A stretch of 64,000 bases of DNA from Danio rerio (lineage: Eukaryota; Chordata; Actinopteri; Cypriniformes; Danionidae): NCBI RefSeq assembly GCF_049306965.1, contig NC_133182.1, positions 38,838,501 through 38,902,500 of the forward strand, in the 5' to 3' direction. The notes beneath the pieces are model-generated. The model was not told the DNA's origin. It ran no database searches and was given only the letters and a program-made list of their open reading frames with translations. Position 1 is the first letter of the stretch, and every line of letters begins with the position of its first letter. This document shows positions 1 to 11,161 of this stretch, in pieces. The position numbers were made by a program, and so were the translations under genes.

Positions 1-318
1 TCGCCACAGCGGAATGAACCGCCAACTTATCCAGCAAGTTTTTACGCAGCGGATACCCTTCCAGCCGCAACCCATCTCTGGGAAACATCCACACACACAT
101 TCACACACACACTCATACACTACGGACAATTTAGCCTACCCAATTCACCTGTACCGCATGTCTTTGGAAACGAGAGCACCCAGAGGAAACCTACACGAAG
201 GCAGGGAGAACATGCAAACTCCACACAGAAACGCCAACTGAGCCGAGGTTCAAACCAGCGACCCATCGACCTTCTTGCTGTGAGGCGACAGCACTACCTA
301 CTGCGCCACTGCCTCGTC
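1..318 (-). repeat. DANA-type tRNA-derived SINE, cut by window start
   Basis: Reads on the plus strand as the reverse complement of the zebrafish DANA SINE: gccacagcggaatgaacc, then the block containing ttcacctgtaccgcatgtc, then the tRNA-like head near 250-318 with B box (ggttcaaacc region) and A box (ctgcgccact). The 3' tail lies outside the window. Open frames in it are not genes. Confidence 0.85.
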
Positions 319-1191
319 TAATTTCACAAGATGAACAGCTCTATTTGGAAAATGTGCATTCATTTAGATAATCAAGTCTTTTTCTAAGTAGTGCATTTGC
401 ATCCATTATTAATAAATTACAAGCATATATAAATACAACAGAGCAAAGATAAAAGTGAAATAAAAAGTGCTTTATGGTTTTCTGGAGAATATCAGTAAGC
501 AGTTAAAGAAATTGAACAATCAAACATAAAATAACATGGACATCATTGTATAAATAATTTCAAGGCAATAACCTTTGATAATGTCTATTTTTTTATCTTT
601 ATTAAATAATCTAATCCTGCAATTTGACTATTACAGATACACAGATATGCCAAATTGTTGCTAAAACTATATATTATGCAGCCCTACTGTAGGTTTTCAG
701 GTTTGAAAACCAATTTTTATATTGTGATGTAATTGTTCAGCATCAATTTATATGATTTACTTTTATATTACATTTATAAAGTGGGTTATATAAACAGTTT
801 ATTATGAACAATGCTGGATTTGTTTTAAGCTGAGAATTTTTTTACACATTCATTTAACTATTCATACACATTTAAAACAAGTAAATATTTACTATTTTAA
901 AAACAAGACTGTTAAAAGAATGCATTTAATTTGTAATTAATTTGATTATTTATGTTAAGAAATTGGTGAAATCAATGAATTTGATGAACAAAGGCAATTT
1001 GTAGCGACAGTCATGGCCGCCATATTGAAGTGTCATTCTAAACTGAAGTGTTTAAAACTGGCCAGTTTGAAGGGCCCTTCAGAATAAAGGATTTCAAAGG
1101 GTACTACTAACGGACAATTTAGGCCTGAATGCAGTTGTTTGTTGTCAAACACCATCCTCCATTTGGAAGGGCTCACCCCTATGGCCTGATC
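319..1191. other. AT-rich intergenic DNA, no gene seen
   Basis: No coding frame or splice-flanked exon is visible. From about 1040 to 1191 the sequence resumes at 1932-2000 after the hAT-like insertion (the words ggcctgatc / ccctaatccc bracket it), so this is one older repeat split by a younger one. Confidence 0.5.
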
Positions 1192-1923
1192 TAGGGGTGC
1201 CCACACTTTTTCAGCATGGAAGTTACTTATAAAATGACCAAGTCAAAATGATATAGCAAATATAAAAATGCAATACAGATATTTATTTATAAACATATAG
1301 GGAATTCTGTATTTGTACAAAATATATTGATGTACCTTGCATAACTGCATGAACCCATATTGCACCTAAAACGCTGCACATGTTTTTGTCATTACCTTAC
1401 TCTGATGACCTGCACTGAATGGAATCAGCCAGGGAAGCATAGTTCTGAAAGTAGCTACTGATAGTTAGCTTCAATCACACTACCAAATGATCATCATGGT
1501 GGAATGCTATTTGCAGCACTTAAAGCTGGTGCAGTTTTAGTAGTATGCATGGTTACCCATGTTTTAAAAAAAGTCAGATGTCAGACTGGCTGCCCTGTAT
1601 GTCAATCAAGCGACAATTTTTCATATATAATGATTTTTAGGGGTTTTCCACCTTTGATTAAGATAGGACAGTTGAGGTTACAGAGCAGAGAGAGGGGTAT
1701 GGTCGGCAAAGGACCTCGAGCCAGAAATCAAACTTGGGTCGCTGTGAACACCATGGTGTGCTATATGTCGGCATACTTAACCACTAGGTTATTGGCGCCG
1801 AAAATCAAGCAATAAATTTAAGTGAGGATGGATGATAGGCTCACGTCTGTTTTTTTCCATGCGATACCCACACTAGCTTTACAATCTACCGGTAGATTGT
1901 GATCAACGTATTGGGCATACCTG
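1192..1923. mobile_element. hAT-like non-autonomous DNA transposon
   Basis: Starts TAGGGGTGCCCACAC and ends TTGGGCATACCTG; the ends are imperfect inverted repeats of the hAT (Charlie-like) type. Flanking 8-mers gcctgatc (1184-1191) and ccctaatc (1924-1931) match at 6 of 8, fitting an aged 8-bp target duplication. No transposase frame is visible. Confidence 0.55.
1630..1800 (-). repeat. tRNA-derived SINE nested in the hAT-like element
   Basis: Read on the minus strand it begins ggcgccaataacctagtgg, with an A-box-like cctagtggttaag and a B-box-like caagtttgattt, then a pyrimidine-rich body ending near aaaacccctaaaaat. A related 3' fragment lies at 53535-53632 on the plus strand. Confidence 0.6.
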
Positions 1924-1931
1924 CCCTAATC

Positions 1932-2981
1932 CCTTCAAACCTGTCCCTGTTACTCCCTGGCAGAGAGATGAGCCCTTCCAAATGGAACACAGTGCTAGAA
2001 TGTTTCTATAGTTATTAATTGCTTGACTATGTTCACCTGTGTCTGGTTTGGTGGCTCGTCATATTGTGTGCCATGTTTTTGACTGTCTTTGATTTTGTTT
2101 GTAAATAAAATTTACAAGCTGGAAATGAATCCTCATCTCCTCATATTTGCTTTCCTGCTGAAACATCTTACACACACAATACATTGATAACATAATTATT
2201 CATGAGACTACATGTTCCTATCCTATGAGATCTTTACTTCCTAATCCTTTGCTAAATTATTCATGACATCCTTCGTGTTGATTTCCTTTGACAGACATTC
2301 CAAGTATTACATAGCTTACAGTGAATGAGAGATGATTACAGTGGATGAGTGTACATGAATCAAAATGAGTTGTTTCTGCTTTGTGAGAGCATTAACTGCC
2401 TTTAAAACTCCTTGATCAAAGAACTCACTTGTTGTCAAAAATTGAACAGCAAGTTAATGCATATTTAGTACAAATGTAAATGGCAGATTACATGGCATTA
2501 TAGCAATCACTGAATTTCCCTAGCCTACAAAACTATGTAAAATATAAATGTTTTTTCTTGTTCAGTGTAAAACTGAATAGCAGAGTGCTAAGTGGTGACG
2601 ATTTTAGCTCAATAAGAGTAAAATGTTACTGACTAAAGCTAAAGATTCTGTTGTGCTGATGTTCTCCCTTTTGTAGCATTTCTTAAAAATTGTGGTTAGA
2701 ACTAAAAAGTGCTAATATGAAATTTCATGGCCTTTTAAGTTTAGAAGATAACTTTTACATTTACCTAAAACTCTATAAGCTAAAAATTGTGTTAAATAGT
2801 TTTTACAAACCACCAAGCACCCCTTGGTGAAAAAAATATTCAATTATAGACCATATGAATATGGGTTTATTTTATGAATTTACAATTAAATCCCACCATA
2901 ATTAGTTTAAAGTCATGGAAATAATCATATTTTTAGTACAGTCTTATATTGTTTGTATTTCAATACAACATAGTCAATATA
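1932..2981. other. Intergenic, nothing recognised
   Basis: AT-rich sequence with short remnants only. No exon, RNA gene or intact element was seen. Confidence 0.5.
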
Positions 2982-4127
2982 CACTCACCAGTCACTTTAT
3001 TAGGTACACTTTACTAGTACCGGGTTTGACCCCCTTTTGCCTTCAGAACTCCCTTTATCCTTTATGGCATATATTCAACATGGTACTGGAAATATTCCTC
3101 AGAGGTTTTGATCCATATAGACACGACAGTATCATGCAATTCCTGCAGATTTGTCAGCTACAAATCCATGATGTAAATCTCCTTTTCCACCATGTCCCAA
3201 AGGTGCTCTATTGGATTGAGATCTGGTGACTGTGGAGGCCATTTGAGTACAGTGAACTCATTGTCATGTTCAAGAAACCAGTCTGAGATGATTCACACTT
3301 TATGACATGGTGCATTACCCTGCTGGAAGTAGCCATCAGAAGATGGGTACACTGTGGCCACAAAGGGATGGGCATGATCAGCAACAATACTCAGGTAGGC
3401 TGTGGCATAGACAGGATCCTGAATCGGTACTAATGGGCCCAAAGTGTGCCAAGATAATATGCCTCACTCAATTACACCACCTGATACAAGGCAGGATGGA
3501 TCCATGCTTTCATGTTGTTGACGCCAAATTTTGACCTACTATCAGAATGTTGAAGCAGAAATTTCGACTCATCAGACCTGGAATCATTTTTACTTTCTTC
3601 TATTGTTCCATTTTGGTGAGTCTGTGCAAATTTTAGCCTCATTTTTTTGTTCTTAGCTGGCAGGAAAGACACCCGAGGAGGTCTTCTGCTGCTGTAGCCC
3701 ATCCGCCTCAATGTTGGACATGTTGTGCATTTAAAGATGATCTTTTGCATACCTCGATTGTAACGTGTGGTTATGTTGAGCTGGAACCAGTCTGGCCATT
3801 CTCCTCTGACGTCTGGCATCAACAAGGCTTTTGCACCCACAGAACTGCCGCTCTCTGTATATTTTTTCTTTTTTGGAGCATTCTCTGTAAACCCTATGGT
3901 TGTGCATGAATATCCCTGCAGATCAGCAGTTTCAGAAATATTCAGACCAGCCCGTCTGGCACCAACAAATATGCCACGTTCAAAGATACTTAAACCACCT
4001 TTTTTCCCCATTCTGATGCTCGGTTTAAACTGCAGCAGATCGTTTTGACTAAGTCTACATTGGCTGATTAGAAATTCGCGTAAACGAGCAGTTGAACAGG
4101 TGTACCTAATAAAGTGGCTGGTGAGTG
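2982..4127 (-). mobile_element. Tc1/mariner-like transposon with decayed transposase
   Basis: Near-perfect terminal inverted repeats, CACTCACCAGTCACTTTATT at the left and its counterpart ending AAAGTGGCTGGTGAGTG at the right, flanked by TA on both sides (2980-2981 and 4128-4129), the hallmark of Tc1/mariner. The minus strand encodes a transposase remnant: the N-terminal part starts at 4011 (MGKKGGLSIFERG) and shows ITTRYNRGMQK and LRRMGYSSRRPPRV, typical of the DNA-binding region, then WTIE-like and SDESKFLL catalytic-core words. Further downstream the homology continues (about 3450-3020) in shifted frames with stops, including the equivalent of the SPDLNPIEHLWD region, so the gene is broken. 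The length of 1146 bp is near that of intact family members. Confidence 0.85.
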
Positions 4128-4129
4128 TA

Positions 4130-5445
4130 GCTTAAACTGCAATCAATAACAGAAAGATGCAATTACCTTACCGAACATTCAGTTAACACTTCTATTTTAT
4201 ATAATGTACTTTAAATTGTCCACAAAAATGTGCACCTTCACATCTTATAATCGAAACTGCTAATAATACTGATCAGAGCAAAAACACGCCTCCCACTAGG
4301 CCAGGAAATCTCATTGATGTGTTCATGTGGAGTACTAAAAAAAGTCCCCTCAACAAAAATAACGAATCAACAGCTTCCTTGCCAAATGAAAATGAATAGA
4401 GAAGGAGACTTAGGGGACTCGCGATTGTTATGAGCATTTGTTTGAGTCTTGATCTGGTGCTCTCACTGATAAACCGCCATCTGCCACAAAGTGAGAGACA
4501 GAGGGAGAGCGAGTGAGCGCAAAAGATCAGAGAGAGAGAGGGAGGTAGCTTATCCAGTCCCCAGGGGGACTTCTCAAACCCATTCTCACCTCCTGAGGAG
4601 CAGATGGGGGAGGAAGAGGGACAGCATTGGATGAACTGGAGCACACTGTTGTCTAGAAGGAGCTGTAGAGGATAATTGAGAACCAGCCATGATATTCTGT
4701 GATATTTGCTCTATTTACAGAGAAGCTAATGAAAAGAGAGGGAATGTGCTCTCTGTATAAGTGTGATGCGTGTGTGTGTTCATTAATTGTGTGGTAGGTG
4801 TGAGTAAATAGGTCATGAAATTTTGTGTGCACATTTCATCGCCTGACCTATTTTTGACGGTAATTTGCTCATTGCTTTAAACATTTGCAAATCAAGGCGT
4901 TAAATCAAAATGACATTATCCTGCTTCTCAATTTTGTTCCACAGTGATTAATAGGGAGAATAATTGTTTCATCATCATAAAACAAAATGAGTACAACTGC
5001 ACTTCAGCCTAACAGATGATGCCATAGCAAAAAGTACCCTTATTAAAACTTAAAAAAGATACACACAAAGATGAACATCTTTTCACTGCCATTCAAAACA
5101 TGTATGGCGTTTTTTCTTCTGTGTAATAATACAAAATATATTTTGAAAGATAAAAATCTTAAAAGTATATTAAAGGTGCCACATAGTGCATTGATTCAAT
5201 ATGTTAAATTGACCTCTGATATCTATGTAGTAGATATGTGGCTTAGGTAAGTTTAAAAGTTTTTTTTAAATTTTATATGCTCATTTATAAATAGCAGAAA
5301 TACGTCTAGAATCTGAAGCTCCATACTGACCATATTTAGAACGCTTGTGAATATTAATGAGCTTTGATCTGAGTCAGCTCATCTCAGTCTGTTCTCTCTC
5401 TCTCTCATACACACCATGATATATGAGCAACATCACACTCATAGC
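4130..5445. other. Intergenic, no supported gene
   Basis: A purine-rich stretch at 4490-4620 opens a minus-strand frame, but no start context, splice sites or family resemblance support it. The rest is AT-rich with short repeats. Confidence 0.45.
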
Positions 5446-5521
5446 AGTGCATTATGGCTGTATATCGGCACTTTGTGTGTCTGTGTGTCCCAACAGGGAA
5501 GATATACAGCCATAATGCACT
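5446..5521. repeat. Perfect 21-bp inverted repeat with 34-nt loop
   Basis: The left arm at 5446-5466 (core gtgcattatggctgtatatc) is exactly complementary to the right arm at 5501-5521 (core gatatacagccataatgcac). It could fold into a strong hairpin and may be the core of a short foldback element; no longer flanking inverted repeats were seen. Confidence 0.8.
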
Positions 5522-6432
5522 CCTACAAGTGTAATATTGCATTTATACAACAGTTCAATGGCATAATCGTGTATTTTAAAAAATCAAACACGGAGAGTCT
5601 GAAAATCTTTTTGTATGAGGAACTACTTTCTTCTGCCATTCAAATCTGCAGCTGCAGAACAGCAGAAACCGTTCCTAATTTACCCACATCATAGAGCTAA
5701 TATTTGAATGATTCTCTAGTGTAATGTCTAAAGTTATGACAAAACAGGTGATTTTGCTGATACAGTATTTTAAGATTATAAGCTGGAACGACATGAAATG
5801 ACATCATTCTAAAGACATTTCCCAGTATTACTCTGTTGCAATTGACATACCACAATAATTAAGCCCAAAAAAGCCAAAGCAGCGCAAACTCTACCAGATT
5901 ACTGTTGTGTTTGTGATAAGGAAAAATAAAAAAAAAATAAGGAAAAAAATTCTTTCTCTCTTTACACAGAACTTGTCTGCAATATCAAGAACACATACAT
6001 TCCAGATATGGTCCCATTTCACACTCAATACACTACAATAACCATGGTATAAATACAGCACTGCAACATAAAAAAGAGAGAGATCAACTTAGAATGTCTA
6101 ATTTTATAATATTTTGATCAGTTGTAGCTTGAAAATATGCAGATCTTTTCCCCTCCAAGGTCTCTGTTGCCATCTTGTGGATGGACAACGTCAGCTGTCT
6201 TTGCTCTGCTCAATGACAGGCTGATGGATGCCGACGAGCTGTATCTCAGAAATTATACATATTTAAAATTGGCACTATCCTTATGAAAAAAATGCATAGG
6301 TGCAATCTAAACAACTACATTCTTGTTTTAAAAAGCCTCAAAAGTACATTATGTTGTCCAACAGCTGCAATATTTGTCAAACTGTAGTCAGTTTATTGAT
6401 CTTCTGTCACTCTATGAGGGAGGAGTAATTAA
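5522..6432. other. Intergenic, nothing recognised
   Basis: AT-rich, with no exon or element boundary supported. Confidence 0.45.
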
Positions 6433-7619
6433 AGGGTCACGAAACACCATAACACATTTTTTGAGCTGTTGACAGTCGTATATGTGTCCCACACTGCTAA
6501 AAACACTATTAGGACACCTATATTTCGCTAAAAAGTGTAAATTGGTTGTTTTTGCGTTATTTTAAGCAAAGTCGTACTTCCAGTTTGAAACGAATTTTTG
6601 AAGCTGCGTTACGGTCATGACATAATAGCGTGTATTTCAGCGTGCAGACTGGGCGTCTGTGCCAGAGTGTGTCTTATTACGTCTTACAGTGTGATGCATT
6701 AATGCATGAGTAAGGCTTGGTTTAAACCAATCAGCGCGCTCTATTGTGCAACTTCATTAATATTCATTACTGTCAGAGTGTTTAGACGACACTCACACCA
6801 CGTTGTATTGGCAAAACAAGCGTGAAGTGTTGCTTTTATAGTTTGCTGCAGTTAAGTTTTGTTTTCATTTTCTCTCTGTGAGAGTGCAGATGGAGTCATG
6901 CGTGGATTACAGTGTACGCGACGCTCGATAACAATAACTTACGTGTCTAAGGAGGAACATTGTTTACCTGAGAGCTGTTCTCATCTGCAAACGCAGTGAT
7001 CCGGATTCGCTTGTAGTTTTCTCTTAATAAAGACGCGGCTCTAGTTGCTGGTGATTGTCAGTTTGTTCGTATCGAACTAAGTTAACTATTGCACTGAGTG
7101 TAAACATGTTAGCACCACAACCAAACTTTAACCTCGTGTAGGATTTTCGCCGCATTTTGCAACCGGAATAACACACGCGGCTTTCTGACGCTACCTGCTG
7201 TGTGCATCTAAGTTTTCGGGAAATGCGGAAGTTTTTTTGCTCTCATTCGCGGTGCGGTATCAAACATTGCATGAAAAATACACGCTTAGAGCAGTTCCTC
7301 GAATCAAATATCTCATTTGTCGTGAGGGGCATGAATGAAAGAGCCAAACTGTAGTTAAAGTCCACCATTTAATAATTTGGCAAATAATTCGACTACAGAT
7401 GTCCATGTAAACACCATCACTTTCTCCTGTGTGTGTGTTTGTGTGTGTGAGTGTGTTTTCACTCTGAAACTCGGGCATGCCCAAATAGACACTCCCACAC
7501 CATCCCACTTTAGTTCCTCCAACACTCCCCCCTAAAAAGAGCTGGATACGCCCACTTTTCAGACTTTTTCCAATGTGGTGTGAAAACACCCTGCTGAAAC
7601 AAGGGGGTTTCATGGCCCT
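6433..7619. mobile_element. TTAA-flanked, piggyBac-like non-autonomous element
   Basis: Ends AGGGTCACGAAACACC (left) and GGGGGTTTCATGGCCCT (right) are imperfect inverted repeats, and both sides carry TTAA (6429-6432 and 7620-7623), the target duplication typical of the piggyBac superfamily (Looper-type in zebrafish). The 1187-bp interior is locally GC-richer but shows no transposase motif. The 117-codon minus frame at 7260-7613 runs through the right end and is not supported as a gene. Confidence 0.6.
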
Positions 7620-9476
7620 TTAACAAGTGTAAAGAGACTGTACAAGTTCTGATATTGCAGAATATCGCACAGCTATCAGCTAATCAGACTCAAGAACTGT
7701 TGTATAAACTGAAATAAACAATCAAAATAATCAAACTTCATTTGTCAAAAATTATTTTAATAAATTGAGCAGATGACTTTTCAGCTTAAGTGGAAGAGAG
7801 GTTTATTTTAGCTATCTATCTGTAATCCACCAAAAAAACCTTTTTCTAGTTGTGTTGCAGATGAAATATAGGCTCAATAATAGTAACAAAAGGGATCAAC
7901 AGAGATGTATTTACAATTATATTTTGAAGCTTTAACATCTATGTAAACACAGCCAGGAATTAATATCAACCTCGGCATAAACAGATGACATTTAATAAAG
8001 TGCATTGGTATTCTTCCGCAAGAGCTAAGTTATATGGCATGATGCAAAAAAGTTTATAAAACATTTATACTCAGCAATCTACACGTATTTGTTGCCTCAT
8101 TACCAACATCTGGGGCAAATTTCACAATATACATAATAAACCTTTAAAAGATACAATTAAACAAACATTATGACTATTTGTGGTGGAGATAAATTTCAGC
8201 CATGAAGGCGACTGAGTGAGTAAATGATAATGAGATTTTTTTTGTTTTTGTTTTTGTGGTGAAATGAACAACTTATTAGATAAGGATCAAGAATGTTCAA
8301 TGGTCTATGTCACTCAAAGTTGAAGTATCTTTAGTCCTTGATTAAAATATCACAGACACTGTTAAAATTGTTATAATATTGCTATTATGTTAGGCCAGCT
8401 ATTGTGAGTGATGTGAAGTTTAGACAAGGAAATCCCTCTTGTACTATCAACGTTGTATCTCGTTTTGAAGAGGATATCGTCATATCGGTAAATGTAAGAT
8501 ATATCACTTTGAAGAGAGAATTCATCTCTCATCTCTCCTGTACGTGTGCTGTTGCTAAGAGACCGGCAGTCTGCCACATACCACCTCATGCATCCCCCGC
8601 GTGCGTTTGTTTCACACCCTCTGCCAGGAGAGAGGGAACTGTACCTTTCCTTCACACCACACACAGAATCTCATCTTACAGTCGAATCTTGCTGCAGAGT
8701 TTGCACACGCAAACATTCTCTGACATGCATGCATTCTACAATGAAGACATTTCTAAAATTAATAAGAAAAAAATGCAAATTATACTCACAAATAATGCTA
8801 AAAAAATGATTTTTTTACTGCAAAATCAAAGCATGTCCTTTTTAAGATATACTGTATAATTTATGGATGTCTCTGTTTAACTTTTTCCATATTTGTATTC
8901 ATAAATTGGCTCAATTGCCACCTTATTCTCTAGGCCACAATGACCTCAGTGCAGTTTAAAAATATTTTTTGTCTGCTCTTTTTTTATAAGGACCTTTCTT
9001 CTGTTTAAGTAGTGCCTAGACTACTCATTATTTTGAAGCTGAGAACAGTGTTTTGGACAGCATATTGGAGTTTTGTTGCCAACATAAAAATGCTGTCAGA
9101 TCAAACTAACAGGATCGCTCCAGGAAAATGGCAAAGCAATCTACAGGGTGTCATCAAGAGGACAGACATCAGTGTCAATAAGGTTTTTTATAAACACAAG
9201 AAAATGGCTGTAATAACAGTGAATAAATGTCAAATGCTCTCTGACTAAAAAAGAAATTCTTGATATTTCAACTACTTTCAGATTTCATGCCACCACACGT
9301 GTTTATTATGGACCCTGTTTAGACCTGGTATTAAGAGTTCTTGTCAAATCTGATCACAAGTGGCCAACAATAAATACAGACGTAAACAAGGTCAGAAACA
9401 TTTTGAGCTTTTGACCCACCATTTCTAGAGGTACTTGAAAATGCATTAGATAGGACTCCTTTCTTATTGTAGATTA
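7620..9476. other. Intergenic, no supported gene
   Basis: Several frames of 80-150 codons overlap at 8371-8859 on both strands, but none has family resemblance or coding-like composition. No element boundary was recognised. Confidence 0.45.
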
Positions 9477-9932
9477 GGCATTGGCTGATATAAGATTCTG
9501 ACGGTATGATAAGCTTGAATAAAAATATCATAGTTTCACGGTATCACAATATTGTGGTCAGTGCTCTAAAATATTTTCTTTTTAAATGTCTGGGTAAAAA
9601 ACAAAAAACTTTCTTCCCTTCGAAAACAATATATTTTATTTTTTGAAAGATTTATGATATTTTGGCGCAGTAAACATGTCAGACTAAATAATTCAAATGA
9701 ATCATTGACTTCTGCTGTCTTCATTAGTTTCAAAAACACTGATTTCTTTACAATTTAAAACGACATCTTTGGATTTTTTTTCTGCTAGAGATACTGTTGT
9801 CCTAAAAAAACAAACAAAAAAGTAAATAAAAAATCTTACACATACCTAAGGAAATTACAGAAAATTTTGGCAATTTTGAAACCTTTACTTCTCCAAAAGT
9901 ATACCTTGAAAACAGTTACCGTCTCATGTGTA
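9477..9932 (+). repeat. Dispersed hAT-like repeat, copy 1
   Basis: Shares long colinear stretches with 59976-60426: ttaaatgtctgg, acaatatattttatttt, gcagtaaacatgt and cattgacttctgctgtctt occur in the same order and orientation. Terminal words (ggcattggctgatata at the left; the other copy has gcatgggccgg and cccatgcc) suggest short inverted termini of a non-autonomous DNA transposon. Confidence 0.6.
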
Positions 9933-10369
9933 TTGTAAGTGATCATGTGGTTGAAAGAATAAAAAAAGGAGCACCACCACCTGCTGTCCAACTACTTCCT
10001 TCTTGAAAATTACATCATATCTTGTAGAATTGCCTAGCCAGAAAGAATTTAAAGAACCCCAATTATGATCATTTTGAAAATTATCTTCCATGCAGTGTGT
10101 AATACAACTCTAAGTCAATGATAAGATCAAGCTGAGATTTAAATCTGAAAGTGCATAAAACTATTGTCTCTCAAAAGAGTCGAATCAAAGTTGTTTCAAC
10201 GATTTCAAACATATTCCATGTTAATTTTAACCTTCAAAAAGCTTGCACATGCTGCAGTCAAAAACTTTTGATGAACTAATACTGAATGTATCTGTCATTG
10301 TTATTACTAGAAGTTACGTTAAGTAAAGAGAAGTGGCTTGCTTGGTTTGGGACTTGTGGAACTACGCAT

Positions 10370-10535
10370 TGATGGATTTACTCTTCAGTGTTTGGATTTT
10401 CAGCAGTGCAAATACTCTGAAAACTGGACTGACATAGTTTCAATCTAGTAAAACTTCTATGCTAAGCAGCTTTGACACAATCTACATTGTAAAAGTACTT
10501 TAGAAATAAACATGAACTGAACTGAATTGAAAGTA
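10370..10535 (+). repeat. LINE 3'-tail fragment
   Basis: Ends with agcagctttgacacaatc, acattgtaaaagtacttta and gaactgaactgaattgaa, the tail seen again at 36490-36755. The tail type is common on 5'-truncated non-LTR retroposons in cyprinids. Confidence 0.5.
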
Positions 10536-11056
10536 TGCTGGTTTAACTGCATTGCTAATAATGAATTCCATACAAATTTTTGTCTTTGCTTGCATATCAG
10601 CATATTGTTGGGGATCCCAAAAAAAAAAAATATGACATTATATAATGCATAACAGGGGCATTTTAAACTTTGTGATCTAAGTTTGGTTTGAAAAAAACAA
10701 CAAAAACAACAAAATCACAATGTTCTCTTGACAGTCTTGATTCAAACACAAAACCAACAGGAGTTTTGTGGCTTTCAGAGAAGAAAAAAAGTTTCTACTT
10801 TTCATAGAAATTTCAATGATATCCTTTCTTTTCATTTATATGTAAATTGTGAAAGCTTATTTTTACAATATTAAAATTAAATATCACAGAAGGCTCATGC
10901 ATACACCCACCCATACATTCTGCTCAAAGAAATTAGAAAAGTGGAAAAAAGAAACTGAATAAAAACAGTTACACATCTGCCTCATCTTCCAGCCATACCA
11001 AAAAAAAAAAAAAAAGACAACGGGTAAGAGTTTTGTGGTAAGATATGAAAATGTAC
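10536..11056. other. Intergenic AT-rich DNA
   Basis: Contains A-rich tracts (10620, 10690, 11000) and no supported gene. Confidence 0.4.
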
Positions 11057-11148
11057 CTCCTACGATTCTTTTCTGATTGACAGATGCAGTTGTACAAGCC
11101 ACTTCTCTCCTGAAGCGAACGTCCAGATGATTTCTCGATCAGATCAGG
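11057..11148 (-). other. Isolated exon-like segment of unknown gene
   Basis: On the minus strand a pyrimidine-rich acceptor ending ccctcacag precedes 92 nt that stay open for 30 codons (PDLIEKSSGRS, then SGLYNCICQSEKNRR) and end at a consensus-like donor AGGAG|GTACAT. Composition is GC-richer than the surroundings. The plus strand of the same segment also has an open frame between a gattgacag acceptor (exon from 11082) and an AAAG|GTCAGC donor (exon end 11161), so strand is unsure. A GC-richer candidate first exon lies at about 11903-11996 on the minus strand (start MCGTEAERRR, donor AAAT|GTGAGT), but its phase does not join directly to this segment. I do not recognise the protein. Confidence 0.25.
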
Positions 11149-11161
11149 CTGTGAGGGCAAA

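Noticed and set aside
241-318. tRNA gene (A and B boxes)
   Set aside because: It is the tRNA-like head of a SINE; the cloverleaf is not intact and the SINE body follows.
3767-4048. Plus-strand frame
   Set aside because: Antisense shadow of the Tc1-like transposase remnant.
4273-4644. 123-codon minus-strand frame
   Set aside because: Ser/Leu-rich translation of a purine-rich tract; no homology recognised and no splice signals.
7260-7613. 117-codon minus-strand frame
   Set aside because: Lies across the right end of the TTAA-flanked element with no transposase motif.
8371-8859. Overlapping open frames of 97-151 codons on both strands
   Set aside because: No domain, start context, splice support or family resemblance; both strands are open at once, which argues for chance.
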